From contig DATGKD010000254.1 of the NCBI GenBank assembly GCA_035294855.1, positions 1 to 32,140 of the forward strand: a DNA stretch of 32,140 nt. Reading direction: 5' to 3'. This DNA is from DATGKD01 sp035294855. GTDB taxonomy: Bacteria; Actinomycetota; Acidimicrobiia; Acidimicrobiales; UBA8190. Both the position numbers and the translations under genes were made by a program. Position 1 is the stretch's first letter; every line of letters starts with the position of its first letter. Below are positions 21,168 through 28,402 of this stretch, one piece after another. The notes beneath the pieces were generated by a model, which was given only the letters and a program-made list of their open reading frames with translations, was not told the DNA's origin and did no database searches.

Positions 21168-21929
21168 TCAACGGCGCAGCAGTCTTCCGAGGACGATCGA
21201 CAGCTCGTAGAAGAGGTACATGGGCACGGCGAGCGCCAGCATCGAGAAGGGATCGCCGCTCGGCGTGATCACCGCGGCGAACACCACGATGAGGACGATG
21301 GCCCACCTGCGCCACGACTTCAGCCTCGCCGGCGACAGCACGCCGGCGAGCTCGAGCGAGACGAGGACCACGGGGAATTCGAACGTGAGCCCGAAGACCG
21401 TCATGAGCGCCACGATGAGCCCCAGGTACTTGTTGGGGTCGTAGATCTGCTGGAGCGTCGGGCCTCCGACGCCCTGGAGGAACGACAACGCGTGCGGGAA
21501 CGAGTAGTACGCGAGCACCGCCCCGCCGATGAACAGCAACAGCGATGCCGCCACGAACGGAATGGCGTACCGCTTCTCGTTGGCGTTGAGCCCGGGCGTG
21601 ATGAATCGCCAGAGCTCCCACAGGATCACCGGCGACGCCAGGAACAGCGCCCCGTACATGGACAGCTTGACGCGCAGCGACAGGCCACCGAGCGGGTCGG
21701 TCACCAGGAACTTGCACCGGCGGGGGCCAGCGGTGTGACAGTACGGCGACTGGAGGAAGTGCAGCACGTGCGGGAACACGATCCAACTCACCACCGCGGC
21801 CACGGCGATCGTCAAGAGGCAGACGATGACGCGCCGCCGCAGCTCGGTCAGGTGCTCCGCCAGCGTCATGGCGTCCGGCGAAGGGCGCGCTGCCCGGTGG
21901 CGGAAGGGAAGTTTCAGTCGGGCGACCAT
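21168..21929 (-). CDS. tatC: Twin-arginine translocase subunit TatC
   Basis: A 253-residue membrane protein with six hydrophobic segments. It has the cytoplasmic N-terminal MTLAEHLTELRRRVI motif that recognises the twin-arginine signal, the conserved FLASPVILWELWRFITPGLNANEKRY loop, and FGLTFEFPVVL in the fourth segment. TatC binds RR-signal peptides and recruits TatA to export folded proteins. The ATG at 21929 lies 22 nt after the TatA/B stop, in an operon with it; the HelY-like gene follows within 23 nt. The first about 20 residues are basic and precede the conserved start; a shorter start at the internal Met21 (MTLAEHL) is conceivable. No Shine-Dalgarno is obvious. Confidence 0.96.
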   Translation of the reverse strand: MVARLKLPFRHRAARPSPDAMTLAEHLTELRRRVIVCLLTIAVAAVVSWIVFPHVLHFLQSPYCHTAGPRRCKFLVTDPLGGLSLRVKLSMYGALFLASPVILWELWRFITPGLNANEKRYAIPFVAASLLLFIGGAVLAYYSFPHALSFLQGVGGPTLQQIYDPNKYLGLIVALMTVFGLTFEFPVVLVSLELAGVLSPARLKSWRRWAIVLIVVFAAVITPSGDPFSMLALAVPMYLFYELSIVLGRLLRR

Positions 21930-21951
21930 GCGACGAGGGAGACCGGGCGGC

Positions 21952-22404
21952 TCAGTTCATGCTCGGGTCGTCGGGGGCCACGTGCGGCCCAGCGGTGGCG
22001 TCACGGGTGCGCACGTCGCGGGTCGCCGGCTGGGCCGCCCAGCCGTTGCCGCCGGCGCTGGCCGGCGGCGCCTCGGGCGCGGGCGGTGGGCCTGCCCCTG
22101 TCCCCGACGATGGGCCGCCCGGCGCGTCGCTGCCGTTGCCGTCCGCGCCCAGGCTCCGCTCGTGCTCGTCGGCGAGCCGGTCCAGGAACGCCAGCGGAGA
22201 GCGCACGACGCGGGCCACCTCGTGAGTGGGCGGCAGGTCGGGGAACGTGCCTCGGACTTCGCCCTCCAACTTGGAGCGCCAGGTCCGGAAGTCGTGCCAC
22301 GTCGCCCCGATCTGGCGGGCCATGCCCGGGAGCTTGTCGGGGCCCAGCACGATCAACATGATCACCAGGACGACCAGGATCTTCGCGGGGCTGAGCGACA
22401 GCAT
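21952..22404 (-). CDS. Sec-independent translocase TatA/TatB family protein
   Basis: A 150-residue protein with the TatA/B architecture. A short N-terminal membrane helix (LSPAKILVVLVIMLIVLGPDK) is followed by the hinge LGPDKLPGMARQIG, an amphipathic helix and a long Pro/Ala/Gly-rich cytoplasmic tail. The LGPDKLP hinge, with Pro and no Phe-Gly pair, is closer to TatB than to TatA (TatA usually has LFG). Only one such gene is adjacent to tatC, so it may serve a combined role or a TatA may lie elsewhere. The ATG start at 22404 is preceded by TAGACT at 9 nt, suggesting its own near-leaderless promoter within the lepB-tat run. Confidence 0.88.
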   Translation of the reverse strand: MLSLSPAKILVVLVIMLIVLGPDKLPGMARQIGATWHDFRTWRSKLEGEVRGTFPDLPPTHEVARVVRSPLAFLDRLADEHERSLGADGNGSDAPGGPSSGTGAGPPPAPEAPPASAGGNGWAAQPATRDVRTRDATAGPHVAPDDPSMN

Positions 22405-22413
22405 CTCGGGCGA

Positions 22414-22419
22414 AGTCTA
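22414..22419 (-). promoter_or_regulatory. -10 element of the tatA/B gene
   Basis: On the minus strand TAGACT ends 9 nt before the ATG at 22404, fitting a transcript with a leader of about two bases. It implies that the tat genes can be transcribed independently of lepB. Confidence 0.45.
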
Positions 22420-22500
22420 CGACCCCGGGCCTTGTCCCCACCGATGGCGCACCACCCGCTGTACGGCGCTGCGCGCTCTGACGGATGACGGGGAACCCGA

Positions 22501-22542
22501 GAAGGGTCAGAAGAAGTGCCCGAAGAAGGGTCAGAAGAAGTG
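22501..22542. repeat. Two-copy tandem repeat at the lepB 3' end
   Basis: The 18-nt unit GAAGGGTCAGAAGAAGTG occurs at 22501-22518 and 22525-22542, a 24-nt period. The second copy contains the lepB stop and last codons (His-Phe-Phe-stop on the minus strand); the first repeats them just downstream, including a second in-frame-looking stop. It looks like a small tandem duplication. Confidence 0.7.
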
Positions 22543-23310
22543 GATCGCCGAAAGCGGCCAGATCCGCAGCACCACGTGCCCCACGATGAGCGACCGCCGG
22601 ATGGGACCGAAGTAGCGGCTGTCCTGCGAGTCGGTGCGGTTGTCGCCCATGACGAAATACTCGCTGGGCGGGATCTTCTGCGTCTCGATCCCCGTGGTGA
22701 TCACCCCGTGCGGTAGCCACGGCTCGGCGAGCGGCTTGCCGTCGATGTCGACGTGGCCCGACACCGACGAGATGACGTCGCCGGGAAGGCCGATGACGCG
22801 CTTGACGAGGTCCTTCACATTGTCGGCGGTCTCGCCGGGCGGGCGGCCGAAGACCACGACGTCGCCCCGGTGCACGGCGTGCAGGTGGTAGCTGAGCTTG
22901 TCGACGAGGATCCGGTCCCCCACCATGAGCGTCGGCACCATGGACTCCGAAGGGATGTAGAAGGTCTGTACGACGAACGTGCGGATGCCGACGGCCACAC
23001 CGACCGCCACCACGAGGACCGCCGCCCACTCGAGCACCCACCGCCAACGCCGGGACCGACGCGCGGGCTTGGCGTCACCGGGGTCGCCCGCCCGTGGCTC
23101 GATCGGCGCAACCGGTCCCCCCGGAGCCGCGCCGTCGGAGGTCCCGCCGGGCGGGGCCGACGGAGGGCTCGGGGCTCGGGGCGCGACGACCTGTGTCGAC
23201 CACAGCCCCTCGGGGCCGGTGCGCACCCACAGCCCGTCCGCGGCGCGGCCGTTGCCGGAGCGCTGTTCGACGGGACGCGTGGGCGGCGGAGATTTCGCGT
23301 CGCCGGCCAT
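22531..23310 (-). CDS. lepB: Signal peptidase I
   Basis: A 259-residue type I signal peptidase. A Pro/Ser/Gly-rich cytoplasmic N-terminal region (1-85) precedes one membrane helix (about 91-110). The catalytic domain follows: Ser123 in PSESMVPTL, Lys170 in VKRVIGLPGD, and GDNRTDSQDSRYFGP near the C-terminus. It removes signal peptides from exported proteins at the outer face of the membrane. In mycobacteria pafB and pafC occupy this position between pafA and tatA; here lepB stands there. The ATG at 23310 has TAGCCT 9 nt upstream, a likely own promoter. Its 3' end is part of a tandem repeat. Confidence 0.95.
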   Translation of the reverse strand: MAGDAKSPPPTRPVEQRSGNGRAADGLWVRTGPEGLWSTQVVAPRAPSPPSAPPGGTSDGAAPGGPVAPIEPRAGDPGDAKPARRSRRWRWVLEWAAVLVVAVGVAVGIRTFVVQTFYIPSESMVPTLMVGDRILVDKLSYHLHAVHRGDVVVFGRPPGETADNVKDLVKRVIGLPGDVISSVSGHVDIDGKPLAEPWLPHGVITTGIETQKIPPSEYFVMGDNRTDSQDSRYFGPIRRSLIVGHVVLRIWPLSAIHFF

Positions 23311-23319
23311 GTACGTCCG

Positions 23320-23325
23320 AGGCTA
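23320..23325 (-). promoter_or_regulatory. -10 element of lepB
   Basis: TAGCCT on the minus strand ends 9 nt before the ATG at 23310, again compatible with a near-leaderless message. It lies in the 86-bp gap after pafA. Confidence 0.45.
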
Positions 23326-23396
23326 CCCGACCCTGCTGTGTTACCGGTTGGCGGGGACGCCCTCTCGGTGCGGGCGAACGCGGTTGCGCACGGAGG

Positions 23397-24755
23397 TCAG
23401 AGGCTCGCGATGAGCTTCTCGACGCGCTCGTCATGGGACCGGAACGGGTCCTTCAGCAGCACGGTTCGCTGCGCCTGGTCGTTCAGCTTCAGGTGGACCC
23501 AGTCGACGGTGAAGTCCCGACGGCGCTCTTTCGCCCGGCGGATGAATTCTCCGCGCAGGCGGGCGCGCGTGCTCTGCGGGGGCCGGGTCATGGCATCGTT
23601 GATGGCGGCTTCCTCGGACATTCGCTCGACGCGGTCGCGCGCCTCGAGCCGGTAGTAGAGGCCGCGGCTGCGGTTGACGTCGTGGTACTGGAGGTCGAGC
23701 AGCGCGACCTTGGGGTGGCCGAGCGGAAGCGAGTGGCGCGCCCGGTACGCCTCGATGAGCTCGTGCTTGGCCACCCAGTCGCACTCGCGCCCCAACGTCA
23801 TGGGATCTGACTCGAGGCCCTTCAAGCAGTGCTCCCACATGTCGAGGGCGCGGTCCTCCTGCGGGGACAACCCGTGCGTGTCGCGGTAACGCAGGGCCCG
23901 GGTGAGGTACTCGGACTGGATGTCGAGGGCGCTCACCTCGCGCCCGTTGGCCAGCCGGACCTTGCGCCGGCACGTCAGGTCGTGGCTGATCTCGCGGATG
24001 GCCCGGATGGGATTCTCGAGCGTCAGGTCGCGGAGGACGGTCCCGGGATCCTCGAGCATGCGCAGGAGGATGCTGGTCGCCCCCACCTTCAGGTACGTGG
24101 CGTACTCGCTCATGTTCGAGTCGCCCACGATGACGTGCAGCCGCCGGAACCGCTCGGCATCCGCGTGCGGTTCGTCGCGGGTGTTGATGATCGGTCGGCT
24201 GCGCGTCGTGGCTGACGACACGCCTTCCCAGATGTGCTCGGCGCGCTGGGACAGGCAGTACACCGCACCGCGGGCGGTCTGCAGCACCTTGCCGGCGCCG
24301 GAGTAGATCTGCCGGCTCACCAGGAACGGGATGAGGACCTCGGTGTAGTGGGCGAAGTCGTCGCGCCGGCTCGTCAGGTAGTTCTCGTGGCACCCGTACG
24401 AATTGCCGGCCGAGTCGGTGTTGTTCTTGAACAGGTAGATGACACCGCGGATGCCCTCTTCGCGCAGTCGGGCCTCGGCGCCGCTGACGAGGTGGTCGAG
24501 GATGCGCTCCCCCGCCTTGTCGTGGGACACGAGGTCGACGATGGCGTCGCACTCCGGCGTGGCGTACTCGGGATGGCTGCCGACGTCGAGGTACAGGCGG
24601 GCGCCGTTCTCCAAGAAGACGTTCGACGACCGGCCCCAGCTTACGACGCGCCGGAACAGATAGCGGGCGACTTCGTCGGGAGACAGACGACGTTGGCCGC
24701 GCAGCGTGCACGTCACGCCGTACTCGTTCTCCAAACCGAAGATCCTCCGGTCCAT
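23397..24755 (-). CDS. pafA: Pup--protein ligase PafA
   Basis: A 452-residue member of the carboxylate-amine ligase-like PafA/Dop family. It opens with MDRRIFGLENEYGVT, the ATP/Mg-binding glutamates of the family. It continues with YLDVGSHPEYATPECD, FKNNTDSAGNSYGCHENYL and RPIINTRDEPHADAERFRRLHVIVGDSNMSE, all matching PafA. It lacks the Dop-specific loop after the first strand. PafA activates the C-terminal Glu of deamidated Pup with ATP and joins it to substrate lysines, marking them for the proteasome. The ATG at 24755 is chosen because TACCGT lies exactly 7 nt upstream; the in-frame GTG at 24764 would fall inside that -10. It diverges from the DUF2007 gene and is followed by lepB, not pafBC. 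Confidence 0.96.
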   Translation of the reverse strand: MDRRIFGLENEYGVTCTLRGQRRLSPDEVARYLFRRVVSWGRSSNVFLENGARLYLDVGSHPEYATPECDAIVDLVSHDKAGERILDHLVSGAEARLREEGIRGVIYLFKNNTDSAGNSYGCHENYLTSRRDDFAHYTEVLIPFLVSRQIYSGAGKVLQTARGAVYCLSQRAEHIWEGVSSATTRSRPIINTRDEPHADAERFRRLHVIVGDSNMSEYATYLKVGATSILLRMLEDPGTVLRDLTLENPIRAIREISHDLTCRRKVRLANGREVSALDIQSEYLTRALRYRDTHGLSPQEDRALDMWEHCLKGLESDPMTLGRECDWVAKHELIEAYRARHSLPLGHPKVALLDLQYHDVNRSRGLYYRLEARDRVERMSEEAAINDAMTRPPQSTRARLRGEFIRRAKERRRDFTVDWVHLKLNDQAQRTVLLKDPFRSHDERVEKLIASL

Positions 24756-24762
24756 CACACCC

Positions 24763-24768
24763 ACGGTA
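24763..24768 (-). promoter_or_regulatory. -10 element of pafA
   Basis: TACCGT on the minus strand, 7 nt before the ATG at 24755, identical in hexamer and spacing to the methyltransferase promoter at 4566. It predicts a leaderless pafA transcript. Confidence 0.6.
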
Positions 24769-24801
24769 GTGCCGCCCCGGCCCGACCAGGCGTCTTGCGG
24801 G

Positions 24802-24807
24802 TAGCCT
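24802..24807 (+). promoter_or_regulatory. -10 element of the DUF2007 gene
   Basis: TAGCCT ends exactly 7 nt before the GTG at 24815. It is divergent to the pafA -10, the two hexamers being 33 bp apart, so the polymerases would compete for the same short region. Confidence 0.55.
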
Positions 24808-24814
24808 GCTCGAA

Positions 24815-25054
24815 GTGCAACGACCTCTCATGGTCCCGCTCACCACGGTCGGCTCGACGTTCGAGGCGCGCGTCGTCATGGCGCGCCTCGGGGCGGAGGG
24901 CATCCTCACCCAGGTGCGCGGCGCGCGTGACGTCTACCCCTTACCCGGCCCGGTCGAAGTGTTCGTCATCGCGGACCAGGCGGACGAAGCACGCGAGCTG
25001 TTGCTGGCGGATCAGGTGGAGGCGCTGTTCGAGGAGTCCGACGAGGACGCCTGA
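24815..25054 (+). CDS. DUF2007-like small protein (putative signal-transducing fold)
   Basis: A 79-residue protein. VPLTTVGSTFEARVVMARLG, then EGILTQVRG, and VEVFVIADQADEARELL match the pattern of the DUF2007 family, a ferredoxin-like beta-alpha-beta fold related to P-II-type signal proteins and often found alone. No catalytic residue is seen. The GTG start has TAGCCT at 7 nt. The gene points against the proteasome operon: its last 43 bp overlap the 3' end of prcA on the other strand. It sits between prcA and pafA, so a regulatory link to pupylation is possible but not shown. Confidence 0.78.
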   Translation: MQRPLMVPLTTVGSTFEARVVMARLGAEGILTQVRGARDVYPLPGPVEVFVIADQADEARELLLADQVEALFEESDEDA

Positions 25055-25764
25055 CCGGACCGGCCACCGCGGCCGCCCCGCTTGGGCTCGGCCAGCCGCT
25101 CGGCCAGCTCCTCGTGGCCCAGCCTCTGGAACGCCCGGCGCCCGTTCGCCCGCGACAGCACGGCCACCTCGAGGTCGGCGGGGCCCAGGGTGCGGTCCGG
25201 GCCGGCCAGGGCGGCGATGGCGCCACGCAGAGCGCCGTCGAGGCCCCACCCGTCCTCGAAGGAGCCGGCGAAGCGCTCGGTGATGACGTCGGTCTCGCCC
25301 CCGAGCACCGCGAAACGGTCCTCGTCGGTGATCGTCCCCTCGTAGGCGATGTGGTACAGCTGGTCGGGACGGCCGTCCCCGCCCAGCTCGGCCACGAGGA
25401 TCTCGACCTCGAGCGGCTTCATCTCGTGCGTGAATACCTGCCCGAGGAATTGTGCGTACAGGTTGGCGAGCGAGCGGGCGTCCACGTCTTCGCGACTGAA
25501 GGCGAAGCCCTTGGTGTCCGCGTGGCGCACCCCCGCCACGCGCAGCTGGTCGAACTCGTTGTACTTGCCGACCCCGGCGAACGCGATGCGGTCGTAGATC
25601 TCGCTGACCTTGTGCAATGACCTCGACGGGTTCTCCGCCACGATCAGGATGCCGTCGTCGTACTCGCAGGCGACGAGGGAACGGCCGCGGGCGATGCCCT
25701 TCTGCGCGTATTCCGCCCGGTCCTTCATCACCTGCTCGGGCGCGACGTAGAAGGGCATCGTCAT
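25012..25764 (-). CDS. prcA: Proteasome subunit alpha
   Basis: A 250-residue alpha subunit of the 20S core. It starts MTMPFYVAPEQVMKDRAEYAQKGIARGRSLVA, the N-terminal gate and first helix of actinobacterial PrcA; there is no N-terminal catalytic Thr. SEIYDRIAFAGVGKYNEFDQLRVAGVRHAD and the later helices fit the family. Alpha rings form the gate to which Mpa docks. The C-terminal tail is Gly/Arg then Ser-rich (SSSDSSNSAST), longer than the fold needs. The start overlaps the prcB stop by 4 bases (ATGA), coupling the subunits. The last 43 bp overlap the convergent DUF2007 gene. Confidence 0.96.
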   Translation of the reverse strand: MTMPFYVAPEQVMKDRAEYAQKGIARGRSLVACEYDDGILIVAENPSRSLHKVSEIYDRIAFAGVGKYNEFDQLRVAGVRHADTKGFAFSREDVDARSLANLYAQFLGQVFTHEMKPLEVEILVAELGGDGRPDQLYHIAYEGTITDEDRFAVLGGETDVITERFAGSFEDGWGLDGALRGAIAALAGPDRTLGPADLEVAVLSRANGRRAFQRLGHEELAERLAEPKRGGRGGRSGQASSSDSSNSAST

Positions 25765-26606
25765 GGCCCACCCCCGGCGATGCCTCGGCCGATGGCGCGC
25801 CGCTCCACGAGCGACGAGAACCGCTCGGCCACCTCGGCGTCGGTCACCCGCTCGTAGCCCGACACGGTCACCGTCGCCACCAGCGGGAAGATCTGCCGCA
25901 CGAGGTCGGGACCGCCCGTGGCGGCGTCCTCGTCGGCCGCCTCGTACAGGGCGCGCACGGCGAGCTCGATCGCCTCGTCGCGCCCCAGGTCGGGCCGCCA
26001 GCCGAGCTTGATCGTGGTGCGGGCGTCACGGCCCCCGGACCCGGTGGCCGCGTGGTCGGCCTCCTCGAAGTGCCCGCCGGTCACGTCGTAGGTGAAGATG
26101 CGCCCGAGCCCCCGGCGGACGTCGAAGCCGGCGTAGAGCGGCACCACCACGAGGCCCTGCATCGCCATGGGGAGGTGCTCGCGCACCATCTGCCCGAGCT
26201 GGTTGGCCTTGCCCTCGAGGCTCAGGGCCACGCCCTCCACCTTTTCGTAGTGCTCGAGCTGGGTCTGGAAGAGCTTCACCATCTCGACCGCGGGCCCCGC
26301 GGCGCCGGCGATGGCGACGGCCGAGTGGCGGTCGGCGGGGAAGACCTTCTCCATGGCGCGGTGGGCGATGACGTTGCCCTCGGTGGCGCGACGGTCTCCT
26401 GCCATCACCACACCGTCGGCGAAGCGGAGTGCCACCACGGTCGTGCCGTGGGCCACCGCGGGAGCCGCCCCCGTCCGGTGCTGGGCGGCGGTGGCCGGAA
26501 TGCGATCCGACGGCTGCGACGGGTCGAACGGGGCACCGGAGCGGCGGAGCAGCGCTGAGAAACTGGGTCCCGGGTCGTCCCCGGGGGGGAACAGGGGCAG
26601 GCCCAC
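25761..26606 (-). CDS. prcB: Proteasome subunit beta
   Basis: A 281-residue precursor of the catalytic subunit. Autocleavage in AHG/TTVVAL removes a 54-residue propeptide and exposes Thr55. The catalytic partners are at mature positions Asp17 (AGDRR) and Lys33 (MEKVFPAD), and AGAAGPAVEMVKLFQTQLEHYEK is typical. It forms the inner rings that cut unfolded, pupylated proteins. The GTG start at 26606 lies 3 nt beyond the pup stop; the stop overlaps prcA by 4 bases. The dense spacing dop-pup-prcB-prcA indicates one transcript from the dop promoter. Confidence 0.97.
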   Translation of the reverse strand: MGLPLFPPGDDPGPSFSALLRRSGAPFDPSQPSDRIPATAAQHRTGAAPAVAHGTTVVALRFADGVVMAGDRRATEGNVIAHRAMEKVFPADRHSAVAIAGAAGPAVEMVKLFQTQLEHYEKVEGVALSLEGKANQLGQMVREHLPMAMQGLVVVPLYAGFDVRRGLGRIFTYDVTGGHFEEADHAATGSGGRDARTTIKLGWRPDLGRDEAIELAVRALYEAADEDAATGGPDLVRQIFPLVATVTVSGYERVTDAEVAERFSSLVERRAIGRGIAGGGP

Positions 26607-26609
26607 CCG

Positions 26610-26816
26610 TTACTGCCCGCCCTTTTGTACGTAGTTGCGGACGAACTCCTCCGCGTTCTCCTCGAGGACCTCGTCGATCTCGTCGAGCAGGTCGTCGAGC
26701 TCGGCCTTCAGCTTCTCGCCCTGGGGCGACGCGGCGACAGCCTCCGCCTCCTCGGCGGGCTGCTGCTCCTCACGCGTCGACTGCGTCTGGCGACGCTTCT
26801 GTTCACGCTCTGCCAT
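26610..26816 (-). CDS. pup: Prokaryotic ubiquitin-like protein Pup
   Basis: A 68-residue disordered, acidic protein ending in GGQ. The C-terminal Gln must be deamidated by Dop to Glu before PafA can attach it. The central LKAELDDLLDEIDEVLEENAEEFVRNYVQKGGQ is the conserved helix-forming part that binds the Mpa coiled coils. The ATG at 26816 has AGGAG 7 nt upstream, and that Shine-Dalgarno overlaps the dop TAG stop. Dop lies immediately upstream and prcB immediately downstream, as in mycobacteria. Confidence 0.98.
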   Translation of the reverse strand: MAEREQKRRQTQSTREEQQPAEEAEAVAASPQGEKLKAELDDLLDEIDEVLEENAEEFVRNYVQKGGQ

Positions 26817-26826
26817 CCGACGACTC

Positions 26827-28314
26827 CTAGCCGCTCAACCGTGTCAACAGCTCGGCCGGCGAGGAGCTTCCGTTCAGGAGCTCCTCGGTGTGCTCGGCTG
26901 TCCCACGTAGCGGATCCATCATAGGGACGCGCCGCAGAGGATCGGTACCCAGGTCGAACACCAACGAGTCCCAGTTGGCGCTGGCCACGGCGGACGCCCA
27001 GCGCTTCAAGCACTGGCCCCGGAAGTACGCACGTGTCCGCCGGGGGGGCTCGGTCACCGCCGCCGCCACGTCGTCGGGGTCGACGAGGCGCTCGGTGTCG
27101 AGCCGGGCGAAGAGGGACCGCTCGGGGCGGAGGTCGTGGTACTGCAGATCCAGGGCCGCCAGGCGGTGGTCCTCCCAGTCGAGCCCGTGGCGATCGCGGT
27201 ACGCCTCCACCAGGTGCAGCTTGGCCGCCCAGTCGACGCGGTCGGCGACCACATCGGGATCGGTCTCGAGGCCCTGGAGCACGTCCTCCCACCGTTGCAG
27301 CACCTGCGCGCCGACGGCTTCGTCGCCCAGGCAGCCGAGCCCCCGGTCCTCCGCGTACTTGCGCGCCAGGCCGAGCAGCTCCCACTGCACGCCGAGGGCG
27401 GTGGTGGTCCGGCCGTCGGCCAGGTCGACGACCGCTTTGAGCGTGGGGTCGTAGGACACCTGGCGGATGGCCTTCACCGGGTTGGCCAGCGTGAGCTCGA
27501 GGGAACCGAAGGCGTCGTCCTCGATGAGCGCGAGCACGAGCGCGGTGGTACCCATCTTCAAGAAGGTGGCCGCCTCGGCGAGGTTGGCGTCGCCCACGAT
27601 GACGTGGAACCGCCGGTACCGCTGCGGATCCGCGTGCGGCTCGTCGCGGGTGTTCACGATGGGCCGCTTGAGCGTCGTCTCCAGGCCGATCTCCTCCTCG
27701 AAGAACTCGGCCCGCTGGGAGATCTGGAACGTCACGTCGCGCCCGCCCGTCCCGGGGGTCTCGGTCCCCACCTTGCCGGCGCCGGTGAAGATCTGGCGCG
27801 TGACGAAGTGGGGGGTGACGAGGTGCGCGATGCGGGCGAAGGGGACGGCCCGGTCCATGAGGTAGTTCTCGTGGGTGCCGTACGAGTTGCCCTTGCCGTC
27901 GGAGTTGTTCTTGTAGACGACGATCGACTGTCCCTCGGGCAGCATGTGGCGCACTGCGATGAGCGAGCGGCGCAGGACCTCTTCGCCGGCGCGGTCGTAC
28001 AGCACCGCTTCCAGGGGATCGGCGCACTCGGGCGTGGAGAACTCGGGGTGGGCGTGGTCGACGTAGTACCGCGCCCCGTTGGTGAGCACCGCGTTCACGA
28101 GGTGGGTCTCGACCTCGGGTGGCAACGCGCCTTCGCGGGCGAAGCCCCGTGCGTCGTTGCCGGGCGACTCGTCCTCGAAGTCCCAGCCGGCGCGAGCGAG
28201 GTCCGACACGTAGGCGTTCACGAGCAACGAAGACGACGCCACCGGGTTGCCGTCACCGCCCAGGTGCTGGATGCCGTATTCGGTTTCGATCCCGCAGACC
28301 TTGGCGACCGCCAC
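26827..28314 (-). CDS. dop: Pup deamidase/depupylase Dop
   Basis: A 495-residue PafA/Dop family member. The start VCGIETEYGIQ carries the catalytic Glu pair region, and the Dop-specific insertion follows (NPVASSSLLVNAYVSDLARA up to DDESPGNDARGF-like sequence around residues 27-55), absent from PafA. YVDHAHPEFSTPECADPLEAVLYDRAG, YKNNSDGKGNSYGTHENYLMDR and NTRDEPHADPQRYRRFHVIVGDANLAE are conserved. Dop converts Pup-Gln to Pup-Glu and also removes Pup from proteins. GTG at 28314 is preceded by TAGGGT at 6 nt. It heads the dop-pup-prcB-prcA run, 88 bp after the Mpa gene. Confidence 0.97.
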   Translation of the reverse strand: MAVAKVCGIETEYGIQHLGGDGNPVASSSLLVNAYVSDLARAGWDFEDESPGNDARGFAREGALPPEVETHLVNAVLTNGARYYVDHAHPEFSTPECADPLEAVLYDRAGEEVLRRSLIAVRHMLPEGQSIVVYKNNSDGKGNSYGTHENYLMDRAVPFARIAHLVTPHFVTRQIFTGAGKVGTETPGTGGRDVTFQISQRAEFFEEEIGLETTLKRPIVNTRDEPHADPQRYRRFHVIVGDANLAEAATFLKMGTTALVLALIEDDAFGSLELTLANPVKAIRQVSYDPTLKAVVDLADGRTTTALGVQWELLGLARKYAEDRGLGCLGDEAVGAQVLQRWEDVLQGLETDPDVVADRVDWAAKLHLVEAYRDRHGLDWEDHRLAALDLQYHDLRPERSLFARLDTERLVDPDDVAAAVTEPPRRTRAYFRGQCLKRWASAVASANWDSLVFDLGTDPLRRVPMMDPLRGTAEHTEELLNGSSSPAELLTRLSG

Positions 28315-28320
28315 GAGCCG

Positions 28321-28326
28321 ACCCTA
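28321..28326 (-). promoter_or_regulatory. -10 element of the dop-pup-prcBA operon
   Basis: TAGGGT on the minus strand ends 6 nt before the GTG of dop, predicting a leaderless message for the proteasome operon, separate from the Mpa gene. Confidence 0.45.
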
Positions 28327-28334
28327 CTGCCTGC

Positions 28335-28353
28335 CGCCGCGCGTCACGCGGCG
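28335..28353 (-). terminator. GC hairpin between Mpa and dop genes
   Basis: CGCCGCG (28335-28341) and CGCGGCG (28347-28353) pair around a 5-nt loop. In the direction of transcription it follows the Mpa stop by about 50 nt and precedes the dop -10. No T-tract follows, so it could be a weak terminator or only reduce read-through. Confidence 0.35.
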
Positions 28354-28402
28354 CGAAACGGTGGCCGGAACCGACGCCCCCGTGCTGACGGGCGCGGTGC
28401 GC

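Noticed and set aside
21171..21786. Extension of the helicase frame upstream into tatC
   Set aside because: It overlaps tatC in another frame and has no helicase features; conserved sequence begins after 21144.
24756..24764. GTG start three codons before the chosen pafA ATG
   Set aside because: The GTG overlaps the TACCGT -10 element; the ATG gives the canonical MDRRIFGLENEYG start and 7-nt spacing.
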